From the NCBI GenBank assembly GCA_001898385.1, contig MKTT01000087.1, positions 1 to 64,000 on the forward strand: a stretch of DNA of 64,000 nt. Reading direction: 5' to 3'. Shown here piece after piece: positions 26,901-34,198 of the stretch. The DNA comes from Planctomycetales bacterium 71-10. GTDB taxonomy: Bacteria > Planctomycetota > Planctomycetia > Isosphaerales > Isosphaeraceae. The notes below the pieces were generated by a model, which was not told the DNA's origin, ran no database searches, and worked only from the letters and a program-made list of their open reading frames with translations. Position 1 is the stretch's first letter. Each line of letters starts with the position of its first letter. The translations under genes and the position numbers were made by a program.

Positions 26901-29366
26901 GGGCAGCTCCCCGCCGCTCCCGGGCGGGCGAATCCGACGGGCGCGGCGCTGGACGTCCCCGCGGGGGTCTCCACGGCCACGCTGACGCTGGACGTCGCCT
27001 CGCCCTGGCGGCGCATGGCGCTGGTGCGGACGGTCGGCGGCTCGTCGTCGTCCATCGACCTGGCCGACCCGGTGCTCGGCCGCATGTATCTCGTCGACCT
27101 GGGCTCCGGGGCCGTCTACCCGTATGACGCCGCGTCGGTCGGCTCGGCGACGCCTTCGGCCGCCTACGCGAACTTCGCATTCCTGACCGTCGTGCAGGAG
27201 ACGCCGACGACCAACACGGTCGTCCTCCAGGCGGCGACGCCGCTGGGGGCGAAGGCGCTGCCCGTCGGGCCCTATCATCTGGCGCTCTACTGGGACGGCT
27301 CGGCCGCGGCGGTGCCGGCGATCGCGTCGTCGTCGGCGTCGACGATCTGGGCCTCCCCCGTCGTCGCCGCGGCCTCGGTCGACGCGAGCGTCGCGGGGGG
27401 CCGGGCCACGCTGTCGGGGACGATGGCCCCGGGGCTGGCGAACTCGGCGCAGGTGGTCTTCTACGCCACTTCGAAGGCGGGCGGCCGGACGGGCGTGAGG
27501 ATCGGGACGGCGACGGTCGCGAACGGCGGCCTGGTCGTCGCGGCCGACGGGACGTTCACGGCGACGGTCGTCCCCGACGCGACGTACCTCGCGCCGGGCC
27601 GCTACTACGTCTATGCGGCGCTCCGCGACGGCGCGAACCCGCACGCCTTCTCCGCGACGTCTTCCGACTCGTTCTCGACGGCGGCGGTCGCCGGGCGCGT
27701 GGTCGACGCCGCTGGCGAGGGCGTGGCGGGGGTGACGGTCCGGCTCGCCGTCCCCGGCGGGGGCGTGACGACCACCGCGACCGACGCGGACGGGTACTAC
27801 TCGATCGGCGCCGTCGGGGCGTCCTTCTCCGGCGTCGTCTCGATCGTCCTGCCGAATGGGGCCGAAGTCGACTCGCCGACGTCCGTGGCCGTCGACTACG
27901 ACGGGATCCATCCCGCCGCCGTTCAGTTCTCCATCCTCACGCCGGCGATGATCTCCGGCACGGTGGCCGAGAAGCCCGTCGGCTCGACGGCGGCGAATCC
28001 GCTGGCCGGCGTGCGGGTCTTCCTCGACCTCGACGACGACGGCGAGCTGGACGAGGGCGAGCGCTCGGTCGTGACCGACTCGCGCGGGCGATATCGGTTC
28101 CGCGACGTGGGCGTCGGGTCGTACAAGGTCGTGGTGATCGCGCCCGACGGCCATTCGGCCAACGCGACGCTCTCCCGGGCGGTGACGACGGCCGACGACC
28201 ACGACCACGACCACGTCGCGGGGGTCGACTTCGACTTCTCCCGGGCGAACCACCGGCCCGATTCGACCGTGACGAGCCCGACGAAGGCGACCGTCGGCCG
28301 GCTGACGTACCTGGGCTCGGTGAGCGGCCGGGCCGACGACCCGGACGGCAAGGCGGACCTGGCCTACGTCTCGGTGACGATCCGAGACGCGACGACGGGC
28401 CTCTACTGGGACGGCTCCGCGTTCGCCTCCGCGTCCCCGGTCGCGATCACGGCCCGCGGGACGGCGACGTGGTCGGTCGAGCTGCCGGCCTCCGCCCTGA
28501 CCCACGGCCACGGCTACACCGTCGAGAGCCGCGCCTTCGACCGTTACGGCTCGTCCCAGGAGACCCCCTCCGTCCGGACGTTCGCCTACGATGCGCCGGT
28601 GGTCGTCGACGCTTCGAACCCCTCCACGCCGACGACTCCCACGGACCCGACGACGCCGACGACTCCCACGGACCCGACGACGCCGACCACCCCCACCACG
28701 CCGACCACGCCCACCACGCCGACGGCGGAACGCGCGGCCTCGACGACGACGCTGACCGCTTCCACGTCGACGGCGGTGGGCGGCCAGGCGGTGACCCTGA
28801 CGGTCCGCGTGACGGCCGCCGGCGCGGCGGCGAGCGGGCAAGTCCAGGTCCTCGACGGCGATCAGGTCGTCGCGGTGCTGACCCTGCAAGGGGGCGAGGC
28901 GAGCTACACCGCGACGCTGGGGCTCGGGGTCCACGCGCTGACGGCCCGCTACCTCGGCGACGCGGCGACGCTGCCGGGCGGGTCGGACGTCGCGACGGTG
29001 GACGTCGCTCTGGGTCGGGCCGAGGTCGTCGACGCGCAGGGGAGGATCGGGATGGCGGTCGGCGGGACCGACGCGGACGAGCAGGTCACGATCATGGCCG
29101 TCGGCAACCGGATCCGCGTGATCGTCCGCTCGGGCGCCTCGCTGCGGCAACGGACCGTGCGGACGTACACCGCCGGCCGGCGGACGGCCTTCGTGGACGT
29201 CTACACCGGCGGGGGCCGCGACGTCGTCCGCGTCGTGGGCCGCCTCCCCCGCGGCCTCCAGATCCGCCTCCCCGACCTCTCGGCGACGGACGTCGTCCGC
29301 GGCCTCGGCGGCCGGGCCGCCGGCTTCCTGCAGGCGGCCGGCCGGCTGATCCGCCGGGGGTGGTGA
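23931..29366 (+). CDS. Giant surface protein with LEPLEDR N-terminus and beta repeats
   Basis: This 1811-residue protein has an Arg-rich N-terminus followed by LRLEPLEDRMVLAS (residues 33-46), the planctomycete LEPR-XLL-type N-terminal signal of very large exported proteins. Residues about 215-670 hold roughly eight degenerate 55-residue repeats (GLVIxGGxLxSLDxAVTGSL ... VxVQxGGG). Two carboxypeptidase-regulatory/SdrD-B-like domains follow near 1253 and 1340 (GRVVDAAGEGVAGVTV; FLDLDDDGELDEGE, Ca-binding style). Then come a Thr/Pro linker (1563-1598), an Ig-like Big_3 domain (1601-1693) and a C-terminal beta segment. It is likely an adhesin or outer-layer component. Only 5 bases separate its stop from the convergent reductase. 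Confidence 0.8.
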   Translation: MNLLDARAGSRGTQRRRSARGPAPRPRRRRPDLRLEPLEDRMVLASYILGGLEFVADDAFVAVGSTATNSGTISVGFATGPSGTFQPLLSLAGDLTIQTGGDPSFALSGSIASAFGDATPLLDSGSYSFDIDGLINDGLSSLDGKSLTVAGATFTLDSIKLVDDPAAGPQVRLQGGLSIPALAGLDATVTGQDYVWIGAAGIGLTGVDASITGSVQAAGLTFDATNLSIDYSDAGGHDRFTLTGGTSFALGSEQVAVQWGGSSTDGLAIVDGVLTSLDMAVTGSLSVGSLAFSPSALTMTYSASPERFTVTGGASFTLEGQSVDVQFGGGSTTGLVIQGGALTSLDAAVTGSLSVGSLAISAQALTLTYAAPSTYTVSGAATFTIGQETVSVQLGGGGTQGLVVVDGDLTSLDMAVTGSFSLGSLTISADALAVTYAAATGSQPATYTMSGTAHFALAGDTMTVQLGGAGTAGLVIEGGELSSLDAAVTGTFDVSSLTFSAQSLTLDYQAAQSSYAVTGGATVGLAGETVSVQFGGGGSQGLVIEGGELSSLDMAITGSFTALGLTLAAQGLRFEYDAAQDQFEMSGGVALSTSSQPFNSGGTGKMFDGVSATFGSGSTPGLVVKDGSIRQLDVTINGGFDLFGLTVAPNDLHIAYDAGDELLQVTGGLTVTELFGASADLPNGGITIDLATGAVTIDGLQLGLSDVSLGAFTIQQFTILYEQTAQGTDVDATIELAFPAGWAVGGSIAIVNGEVQDVSINYSDAQGEGIPIGATGLFATAISATVDNLEQPDDLVVSGSITADLGPHVTIQGRSVSIVSVTGTFTVDASSLVITANVSMADGLIGQGSGKLTADWATGYYALTVDVSMFDGAFDVSGEIQFNNQGDLAINAQASVEVPESVPIIGGDRIGDVGFAFEYMYNNGDPTGFAAAWTTISFLWSSTTVGFEYDLNGGFSILGSGGVAAVDGPLRLPPNVPASAQPLLAQYVPIGQLPAAPGRANPTGAALDVPAGVSTATLTLDVASPWRRMALVRTVGGSSSSIDLADPVLGRMYLVDLGSGAVYPYDAASVGSATPSAAYANFAFLTVVQETPTTNTVVLQAATPLGAKALPVGPYHLALYWDGSAAAVPAIASSSASTIWASPVVAAASVDASVAGGRATLSGTMAPGLANSAQVVFYATSKAGGRTGVRIGTATVANGGLVVAADGTFTATVVPDATYLAPGRYYVYAALRDGANPHAFSATSSDSFSTAAVAGRVVDAAGEGVAGVTVRLAVPGGGVTTTATDADGYYSIGAVGASFSGVVSIVLPNGAEVDSPTSVAVDYDGIHPAAVQFSILTPAMISGTVAEKPVGSTAANPLAGVRVFLDLDDDGELDEGERSVVTDSRGRYRFRDVGVGSYKVVVIAPDGHSANATLSRAVTTADDHDHDHVAGVDFDFSRANHRPDSTVTSPTKATVGRLTYLGSVSGRADDPDGKADLAYVSVTIRDATTGLYWDGSAFASASPVAITARGTATWSVELPASALTHGHGYTVESRAFDRYGSSQETPSVRTFAYDAPVVVDASNPSTPTTPTDPTTPTTPTDPTTPTTPTTPTTPTTPTAERAASTTTLTASTSTAVGGQAVTLTVRVTAAGAAASGQVQVLDGDQVVAVLTLQGGEASYTATLGLGVHALTARYLGDAATLPGGSDVATVDVALGRAEVVDAQGRIGMAVGGTDADEQVTIMAVGNRIRVIVRSGASLRQRTVRTYTAGRRTAFVDVYTGGGRDVVRVVGRLPRGLQIRLPDLSATDVVRGLGGRAAGFLQAAGRLIRRGW
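24575..25935 (+). repeat. Degenerate 55-residue (about 165-bp) coding repeats
   Basis: About eight imperfect copies of a beta-rich unit with SLDxAVTGS and VSVQxGGGxTxGLV signatures occur within the surface protein. Copies differ in sequence and by short insertions (for example GSQPATYT), so they are older than the repeats in the YTV gene. Confidence 0.75.
28618..28728 (+). repeat. Thr/Pro linker repeat in the surface protein gene
   Basis: Tandem codons encode TPTTPTDPTTPTTPT-type units, a flexible spacer probably open to O-glycosylation. Near-perfect 9- to 24-base repetition is visible. Confidence 0.8.
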
Positions 29367-29371
29367 GGCGG

Positions 29372-30322
29372 TCAGGCGCTCGCTTCATCCAGGCGCCGGA
29401 TCGCCTCGGCGTCGAGCGTGATCGAGACGGCCTTCACCAGGTCGTCGAGCTGCTCGACGCTGGTGGCGCTGGCGATGGGGGCGGTGACGCTCGGGCGGGC
29501 GATGAGCCAGGCGAGGGCCACGCTCGCCGGCTTCACGCCCAGGCCGGCCGCCACCTCGTCCAGCGCCTTCACGACCTTCAGGCCCTTCGCGTTCAGGTAC
29601 TTCTTCACGTTCCCGCTCCGCGCGGCGCTCTGGGAGAGGTCGGCCTCGGAGCGGTACTTGCCGGTCAGGAAGCCGCTGGCCAGCGAGTAGTACGGGATGA
29701 CGCCGACCTGCTCTTTCAGGCATAGCGGCTCAAGCTCGTCCTCGAAGCCGCGCTCCACCAGGTTGTAGTGCGGCTGGAGGCATTCGTAGCGGGCGAGGCC
29801 CTTCTCGGCGCTGATCTTCAGCGCCTCGGCCAGCCGAGCGGCGGTGAAGTTGGAGGCGCCGATGACGCGGACCTTCCCCTGCTTGATGAGCTGGTCGTAG
29901 GCCGCCAGGGTCTCCTCCTGGGGCGTCTTCGGATCCTCGTCCTTGTGGGTCTGGTAGAGGTCGATGCGATCGGTCTGGAGCCGCCTGAGCGAGTCCTCCA
30001 CCGCACGGAGGATGTAGGGCTTGCTCAGGCCGACCTTGCCGTCGCCCATGTCCATGCCGACCTTGGTCGCCAGGACGACCCGATCCCGCTTGCCGGACGC
30101 CTTGAACCACTTGCCCAGGATCGTCTCCGACTCGCCGCCGACGTTCCCCGGGGCCCAGCGGGAGTAGACGTCGGCCGTGTCGATGAAGTCGAGCCCCGCG
30201 GCGACGAAGGCGTCGAGGATCCGGAACGAGGCCGCCTCGTCGATGGTCCACCCGAATACGTTCCCGCCCAGGCACAGCGGGGCGACGTTCAATTCCGACC
30301 GGCCGATCTGCCGCTTCTGCAT
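29372..30322 (-). CDS. Aldo/keto reductase
   Basis: This 316-residue NADPH-dependent oxidoreductase has an aldo/keto reductase TIM barrel. The catalytic tetrad is visible: Asp and Tyr in FIDTADVYSRW, Lys in LATKVG and His in YQTHKDE. The signature GKVRVIGASNFTAARL and the cofactor loop near SVTAPIASATSVEQL are present. It resembles the YajO/YghZ group acting on small aldehydes or ketones; the natural substrate is unknown. It is convergent with the surface protein gene and divergent from the HAD phosphatase gene. Confidence 0.9.
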   Translation of the reverse strand: MQKRQIGRSELNVAPLCLGGNVFGWTIDEAASFRILDAFVAAGLDFIDTADVYSRWAPGNVGGESETILGKWFKASGKRDRVVLATKVGMDMGDGKVGLSKPYILRAVEDSLRRLQTDRIDLYQTHKDEDPKTPQEETLAAYDQLIKQGKVRVIGASNFTAARLAEALKISAEKGLARYECLQPHYNLVERGFEDELEPLCLKEQVGVIPYYSLASGFLTGKYRSEADLSQSAARSGNVKKYLNAKGLKVVKALDEVAAGLGVKPASVALAWLIARPSVTAPIASATSVEQLDDLVKAVSITLDAEAIRRLDEASA

Positions 30323-30530
30323 CGCGAAGACCCTCCAAGCGGTGACTCGTCACGGCGTCCGGACGCGCTCCGGTCCGGGGCCTCGCCGCATTGTAGCGCG
30401 GGCGTAAACCCGCCGCGGGTCGCGTGGACGCCCGGCGCGATGGATGCGGCGGGCGGAAATGGGTAAGCTCTCGGGACGACCGGCCCGGGATGGAGGGGCC
30501 GCGAAGCCGACCCGAAGGATCCCCGCGACG

Positions 30531-31187
30531 ATGCAAGCGACGATCGAGGCCGTGGCGTTCGACCTGGACGGCCTGATGTTCGACACGGAGGCCCTGTTCT
30601 TCCGCGTCGCGTGCGAGGCCCTGGAGGCCCGCGGCGGGCGGTTCACGGCCGAGATGATGGCCGCCATGATCGGCCGGCGGGCCGTCGAGGCCGGGCACGT
30701 CCTCCAGACGATGAGCGGCATCGCCGCCGAGCCGGAGGAATTGCTGGGCGACGTCCGCGAACGCTACCTCGCCGTGCTCGACACCGACGCAGCCCCCACG
30801 CCCGGCCTGGCGACGCTCCTGGACGAGCTGGAGCGGAGGTCGATCCCGAAGGCCGTCGCCACGTCGTCGCGGCGGGCCCACGCGGAACGGCTGCTGGGTG
30901 GGCACGCGATCCGCGATCGGTTCGCGTTCGTGCTGGGGTCGGAGGATGTGGAACGCGGCAAGCCGGATCCGGAAATCTACCGGAAGGCGGCGGAAGGTTT
31001 CGGCGTGTCGGCCGAACGGCTTATGGTGTTGGAGGACAGCCCGGCCGGGGTCGCCGCCGCGAAGGCCGCCGGGGCGTTCGTCGTCGCCGTCCCGCACGAG
31101 CACAGCACGGCGGCGGGCCTGGCGCCGGCCGACCTGATCGTCCCCCGCCTCGACGCCCCCGCGCTGCTGGCGCGGCTGGGCCTCTGA
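30531..31187 (+). CDS. HAD-superfamily phosphatase (beta-phosphoglucomutase-like)
   Basis: This 218-residue HAD subfamily IA hydrolase has motif I FDLDGLMFDTE (Asp11, Asp13), motif II AVATSSRR, motif III GKPDPEIY with Lys, and motif IV VLEDSPAGVAAA. This pattern fits sugar-phosphate phosphatases or beta-phosphoglucomutases; the Asp-Asp pair is complete. I chose the ATG at 30531 because the family starts a few residues before the first Asp. It is the first gene of a tight operon: 19 bases to the CPBP protease gene, then 13 bases to the rhomboid gene. Confidence 0.85.
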   Translation: MQATIEAVAFDLDGLMFDTEALFFRVACEALEARGGRFTAEMMAAMIGRRAVEAGHVLQTMSGIAAEPEELLGDVRERYLAVLDTDAAPTPGLATLLDELERRSIPKAVATSSRRAHAERLLGGHAIRDRFAFVLGSEDVERGKPDPEIYRKAAEGFGVSAERLMVLEDSPAGVAAAKAAGAFVVAVPHEHSTAAGLAPADLIVPRLDAPALLARLGL

Positions 31188-31206
31188 CCCGAACCGGAGA
31201 CCGCCG

Positions 31207-31917
31207 ATGTCCTCCCCCGTCGCGACCTCGCCCGACACCTCCGACGCCCTGCCCACCGTCACCCGCGACTTCCTCCCCTACGTCGCCCCCATGTTCGCCT
31301 ACATCGCGCTCTCCAGCCTGGAGGGCTACCTCCCCTCCCCCGGCTGGTATCCCGCGGCCTACGCGGCGAAGGCAGTGGTCGTCGCGGCGATCATGTGGCA
31401 TTACCGATCGACCTGGCAGGACCTCCGGCCGAGGCCCGGGATCCTGGACCTGATCCTGGCCGCGGCGACGGGCCTGGTGGTCATCGCCCTCTGGATCGGC
31501 CTCGACGGCCTGTATCCCGACCTGCCGTTCATGGGCGGGGCGCGGCAGGCGTTCGACCCCAACGTCCTGGGCCCGGGCGGCAAGTGGGCGTTCATCGCCG
31601 TCCGGATGGTCGGCCTCGTGCTGCTGGTGCCGGTCTTCGAGGAGCTGTTCTGGCGGTCGTTCCTCAATCGCTTCGTGATCGACCAGGAGTTCTGGAAGGT
31701 CCCCATCGGCCGCGTGACCTGGCTGTCGGCCGGGGTCGTCTCCGTGCTGTTCGCGCTGGCGCACCCGGAATGGCTGCCGGCGCTGCTGACGGGGCTGATC
31801 TGGGCCGGGCTGCTGTGGTATACGAAGTCGGTCTCGGCGTGCGTGGTCAGCCACGTCGTCGCCAACCTGGCGCTGGGCGTCTATGTGATCGCGACCGGGC
31901 ACTGGAAGTTCTGGTGA
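31207..31917 (+). CDS. CPBP intramembrane protease, PEP-CTERM CAAX-protease-like
   Basis: This 236-residue protein has about seven membrane segments. The CPBP (Abi/Rce1) motifs are in order: FEELFWRSFLNRF (Glu145-Glu146), FALAHPEW (His) and VSHVVANLALGVYV (His/Asn). It resembles the CAAX prenyl protease-related family found with exosortase systems (TIGR03008). Since a PEP-CTERM protein is encoded at 15522, a role in processing sorted surface proteins is plausible but unproven. It sits between a HAD phosphatase and a rhomboid protease. Confidence 0.8.
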   Translation: MSSPVATSPDTSDALPTVTRDFLPYVAPMFAYIALSSLEGYLPSPGWYPAAYAAKAVVVAAIMWHYRSTWQDLRPRPGILDLILAAATGLVVIALWIGLDGLYPDLPFMGGARQAFDPNVLGPGGKWAFIAVRMVGLVLLVPVFEELFWRSFLNRFVIDQEFWKVPIGRVTWLSAGVVSVLFALAHPEWLPALLTGLIWAGLLWYTKSVSACVVSHVVANLALGVYVIATGHWKFW

Positions 31918-31930
31918 TCGGAGGCCCTGC

Positions 31931-33127
31931 TTGATCATCCCCTGGGGGACCGACGCCCCGATCTACCACCGGCCGATCGCCACGATCGGCGTGATGATCG
32001 CGTGCGTCGCGGCGTTCGCGGTCGACCCGAGGCACGAGCACACGGAATACCTGCTGGCGCTGGGGGACGGCGTCCACCCGCTCCAGTGGGTGACGAATAT
32101 CTTCCTCCACGGCGACGTCATGCACCTGCTGGGGAACCTGCTGTTCCTCTGGGCGTTCGGCATCATCGTGGAGGGGAAGCTGGGGGCGATCGGCTTCCTG
32201 GCCGTGTTCGTGGCGATGGGGACGTTCCAGAGCGCCTTGATCCAGATGTTCGCCGACCCCGGCCACTCGCGGTACATGCTGGGGGCGTCGGGGTCGATCT
32301 ACGGGCTGATGGCCCTCTGCATGATCTGGGCCCCGCGGAACGACCTGTACTGCCTGGTGATCCTCTCGGGCTTCATGCGGCTGCTGGTCTTCCAGCCCGA
32401 GATCCCGATCCTCTGGTTCTCGGTGTTCTACATCGCGTGGGAGGTGATGATCGCGGGGCTGCTGTCGCTGTCGGCCTCGTCGTCGCTGGCCCACGCGACG
32501 GGGGCGCTCGGCGGGGTGATCCTCGGCCTGCTGCTCCTCAAGCTGGACCTCGTCGACTGCGAGGGCTGGGACCTGCTCTCGCGGATGAAGCACGGCAAAA
32601 CGGGCACGATGCACCGGCCGACGAAGAAGCGCCCCCAGCGCTCGCTGGTCGAGCGCGTGCAGAAGAAGGTGACGAAGGCCAAGAAGGCGCGGGCGGCCGG
32701 CGAGGACCCGGACGTCGTCGCCCTGCGGACGCTCCGCGCGCACCTCGACGCCGACGAGACCGAGGCCGCCATGGGCTTCTACCGAGCCATGCGCCGGAAG
32801 CGCCCCTCGTGGCGTCCCCCCGACCCCGAGCGCGTCGACCTCATCAAGGCCCTCGTCGCCGTCCAGCAGTGGGAGGACGCCGCCGGCGTGATGCAGGCGT
32901 ACCTGGACGAGTCCCGCCTCCCCGCCCCCAAGATCCGCCTGAAGCTCGCCGAGGTCCTCATCCGCCGCCTGGAGCGCCCCGTCGCCGGCCTGCGGATCCT
33001 GGAACGCCTCCCCGTCTCCGACCTCCCCGCCAACCTGGCCGAAGGCCGTCGCAAGCTGGTGGCGATGGCCCAGCACCTCCAGGACGAGGGGACGCTGGAA
33101 CTGGACGACCCGGTGCAGGCGATCTAG
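31931..33127 (+). CDS. Rhomboid-family intramembrane serine protease with helical C-terminal domain
   Basis: This 398-residue protein starts at a TTG preceded by GGAGG. The N-terminal 215 residues form a six-segment rhomboid domain. It has FLHGDVMHLLGNLLFLW, the catalytic GASGSIYG (Ser120) and a later His in LAHATGALGG, which together give the Ser-His dyad. A basic linker (KKVTKAKKAR) joins a soluble helical domain of about 130 residues that reads like TPR-type repeats (ALVAVQQWEDAAGVMQAYL). It cleaves membrane-embedded substrates. It is the last gene of the HAD-CPBP-rhomboid unit. Confidence 0.85.
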   Translation: MIIPWGTDAPIYHRPIATIGVMIACVAAFAVDPRHEHTEYLLALGDGVHPLQWVTNIFLHGDVMHLLGNLLFLWAFGIIVEGKLGAIGFLAVFVAMGTFQSALIQMFADPGHSRYMLGASGSIYGLMALCMIWAPRNDLYCLVILSGFMRLLVFQPEIPILWFSVFYIAWEVMIAGLLSLSASSSLAHATGALGGVILGLLLLKLDLVDCEGWDLLSRMKHGKTGTMHRPTKKRPQRSLVERVQKKVTKAKKARAAGEDPDVVALRTLRAHLDADETEAAMGFYRAMRRKRPSWRPPDPERVDLIKALVAVQQWEDAAGVMQAYLDESRLPAPKIRLKLAEVLIRRLERPVAGLRILERLPVSDLPANLAEGRRKLVAMAQHLQDEGTLELDDPVQAI

Positions 33128-33278
33128 AGGTCGAGCGTCCATCCGCTTCCCGTGTCGCAACAAACTCCGCCCGGCCGAAGCCCCGGCGACGCTGAAAGGA
33201 TCATGGGACATCTGCCATGCTCGGGCTTCGGGCCTCGCCTCGCCAGCGCCTCGGGTTCGCCTAATCGAGGGGGAGATC

Positions 33279-33848
33279 ATGACGCCGACTCCCGAGCGAC
33301 GATTCACGCTCCTCGACGCGATGGTCCTGATCGCGGCCACCGCCGCGGCGCTGACCTTCATTCGGGCCACGGGCCTGTCCTTCCTGGAGCCGACCTTCGA
33401 CCACCCGAGGGCGAAATACGCCGCGCTGGCGCGGCACGAGGCCTCGATGGCGATGCCCTTCCTGACGTCATGGACCCTGGCGTTTTTCGGGCTTCGTCTC
33501 ATACCGCCGCGGCCGAGGCTCCGGCGGCTCGGTCGCCAGCCCGGGACCGCGGCCTGCATCGCGGCGATCCTGGCCGTCGCGATCCATTCCATGTGGTTGC
33601 TGAGCGTGTTCATCGGGGTCGTCGACCCGGTCGGCAAGGGTTGGCTCAGGGTTCCAAGGTTCTTCTTCGAGTCCTTCGGCGACGTGGCCCCCTATGCGAT
33701 CATCGGGGCGTGGTCGACCTATGCGCTATCGGCGCGACGTCGGCCCCGAACGGACTGGGTCGATCGATTCGGGAACATCCTCGGCGTCGCGTGGATCGTC
33801 GCCGTGCTGGCTCGATCCGTCGCACTGCTGGGAATCTTGTCGATTTGA
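33279..33848 (+). CDS. Four-segment membrane protein, planctomycete type
   Basis: This 189-residue protein has a GGGGGAG ribosome site just before its ATG. It begins RRFTLLDAMVLIAATAAAL, a start shared by many small planctomycete membrane proteins of unknown role. Four hydrophobic segments are visible (about 10-28, 60-78, 92-118, 160-185). No catalytic motif is seen. I cannot assign a function. Codon use is slightly less GC-biased than in the upstream operon. Confidence 0.6.
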   Translation: MTPTPERRFTLLDAMVLIAATAAALTFIRATGLSFLEPTFDHPRAKYAALARHEASMAMPFLTSWTLAFFGLRLIPPRPRLRRLGRQPGTAACIAAILAVAIHSMWLLSVFIGVVDPVGKGWLRVPRFFFESFGDVAPYAIIGAWSTYALSARRRPRTDWVDRFGNILGVAWIVAVLARSVALLGILSI

Positions 33849-34198
33849 CCCCGCGTTGTGCCGGGGCTGGCGAGTCCATCCCGAGAGGCTTGCAATGAGC
33901 ACGTGTTCATGTTGTCGGCGAGCCCTTGCGAACCTTGAATCCCCTGCATCCGTAACAGTCGGACGGGCCGCGTGGCCCCACGCGATCGGACTGCCTGCCG
34001 GAGTTGCAAACTCCGAAACGCTTCGGCAGGATTGAAGGGTCGCACGTCCTGGGGGAGATGGGACGGCGCTCGCCCGTCTCGGCTCTCCGGCCGGCGACGA
34101 TCCGGCCCCTCCCCTCGCGGATCGTCGGCGCGCGGCTCTCTCGCGATCATTCGACGCGGCATCTCGGCTTCGGTCATCCACGGTTCGAGGAGGGCTCC
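33849..34198. other. Intergenic interval with a doubtful small ORF
   Basis: 350 bases precede the metalloprotease gene. They include the small ORF at 33895-34035 and a small hairpin CGGAGTTgcaAACTCCG near 34000. No promoter could be placed with confidence. Confidence 0.35.
33895..34035 (+). CDS. Doubtful 46-residue ORF with Cys cluster
   Basis: The ATG has GAGAGG upstream. The product begins MSTCSCCRRALANLE, recalling the first Cys pair of a zinc ribbon, but no second Cys pair follows in this frame. A neighbouring frame does contain CRSCKLRN. It may be a frameshifted remnant of a small zinc-ribbon protein or simply chance. Confidence 0.2.
   Translation: MSTCSCCRRALANLESPASVTVGRAAWPHAIGLPAGVANSETLRQD

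Noticed and set aside
23625-29150. 1841-residue minus-strand ORF opposite the surface protein
   Set aside because: It is a GC-driven shadow with no ordered domains. The plus strand carries the clear surface-protein architecture.
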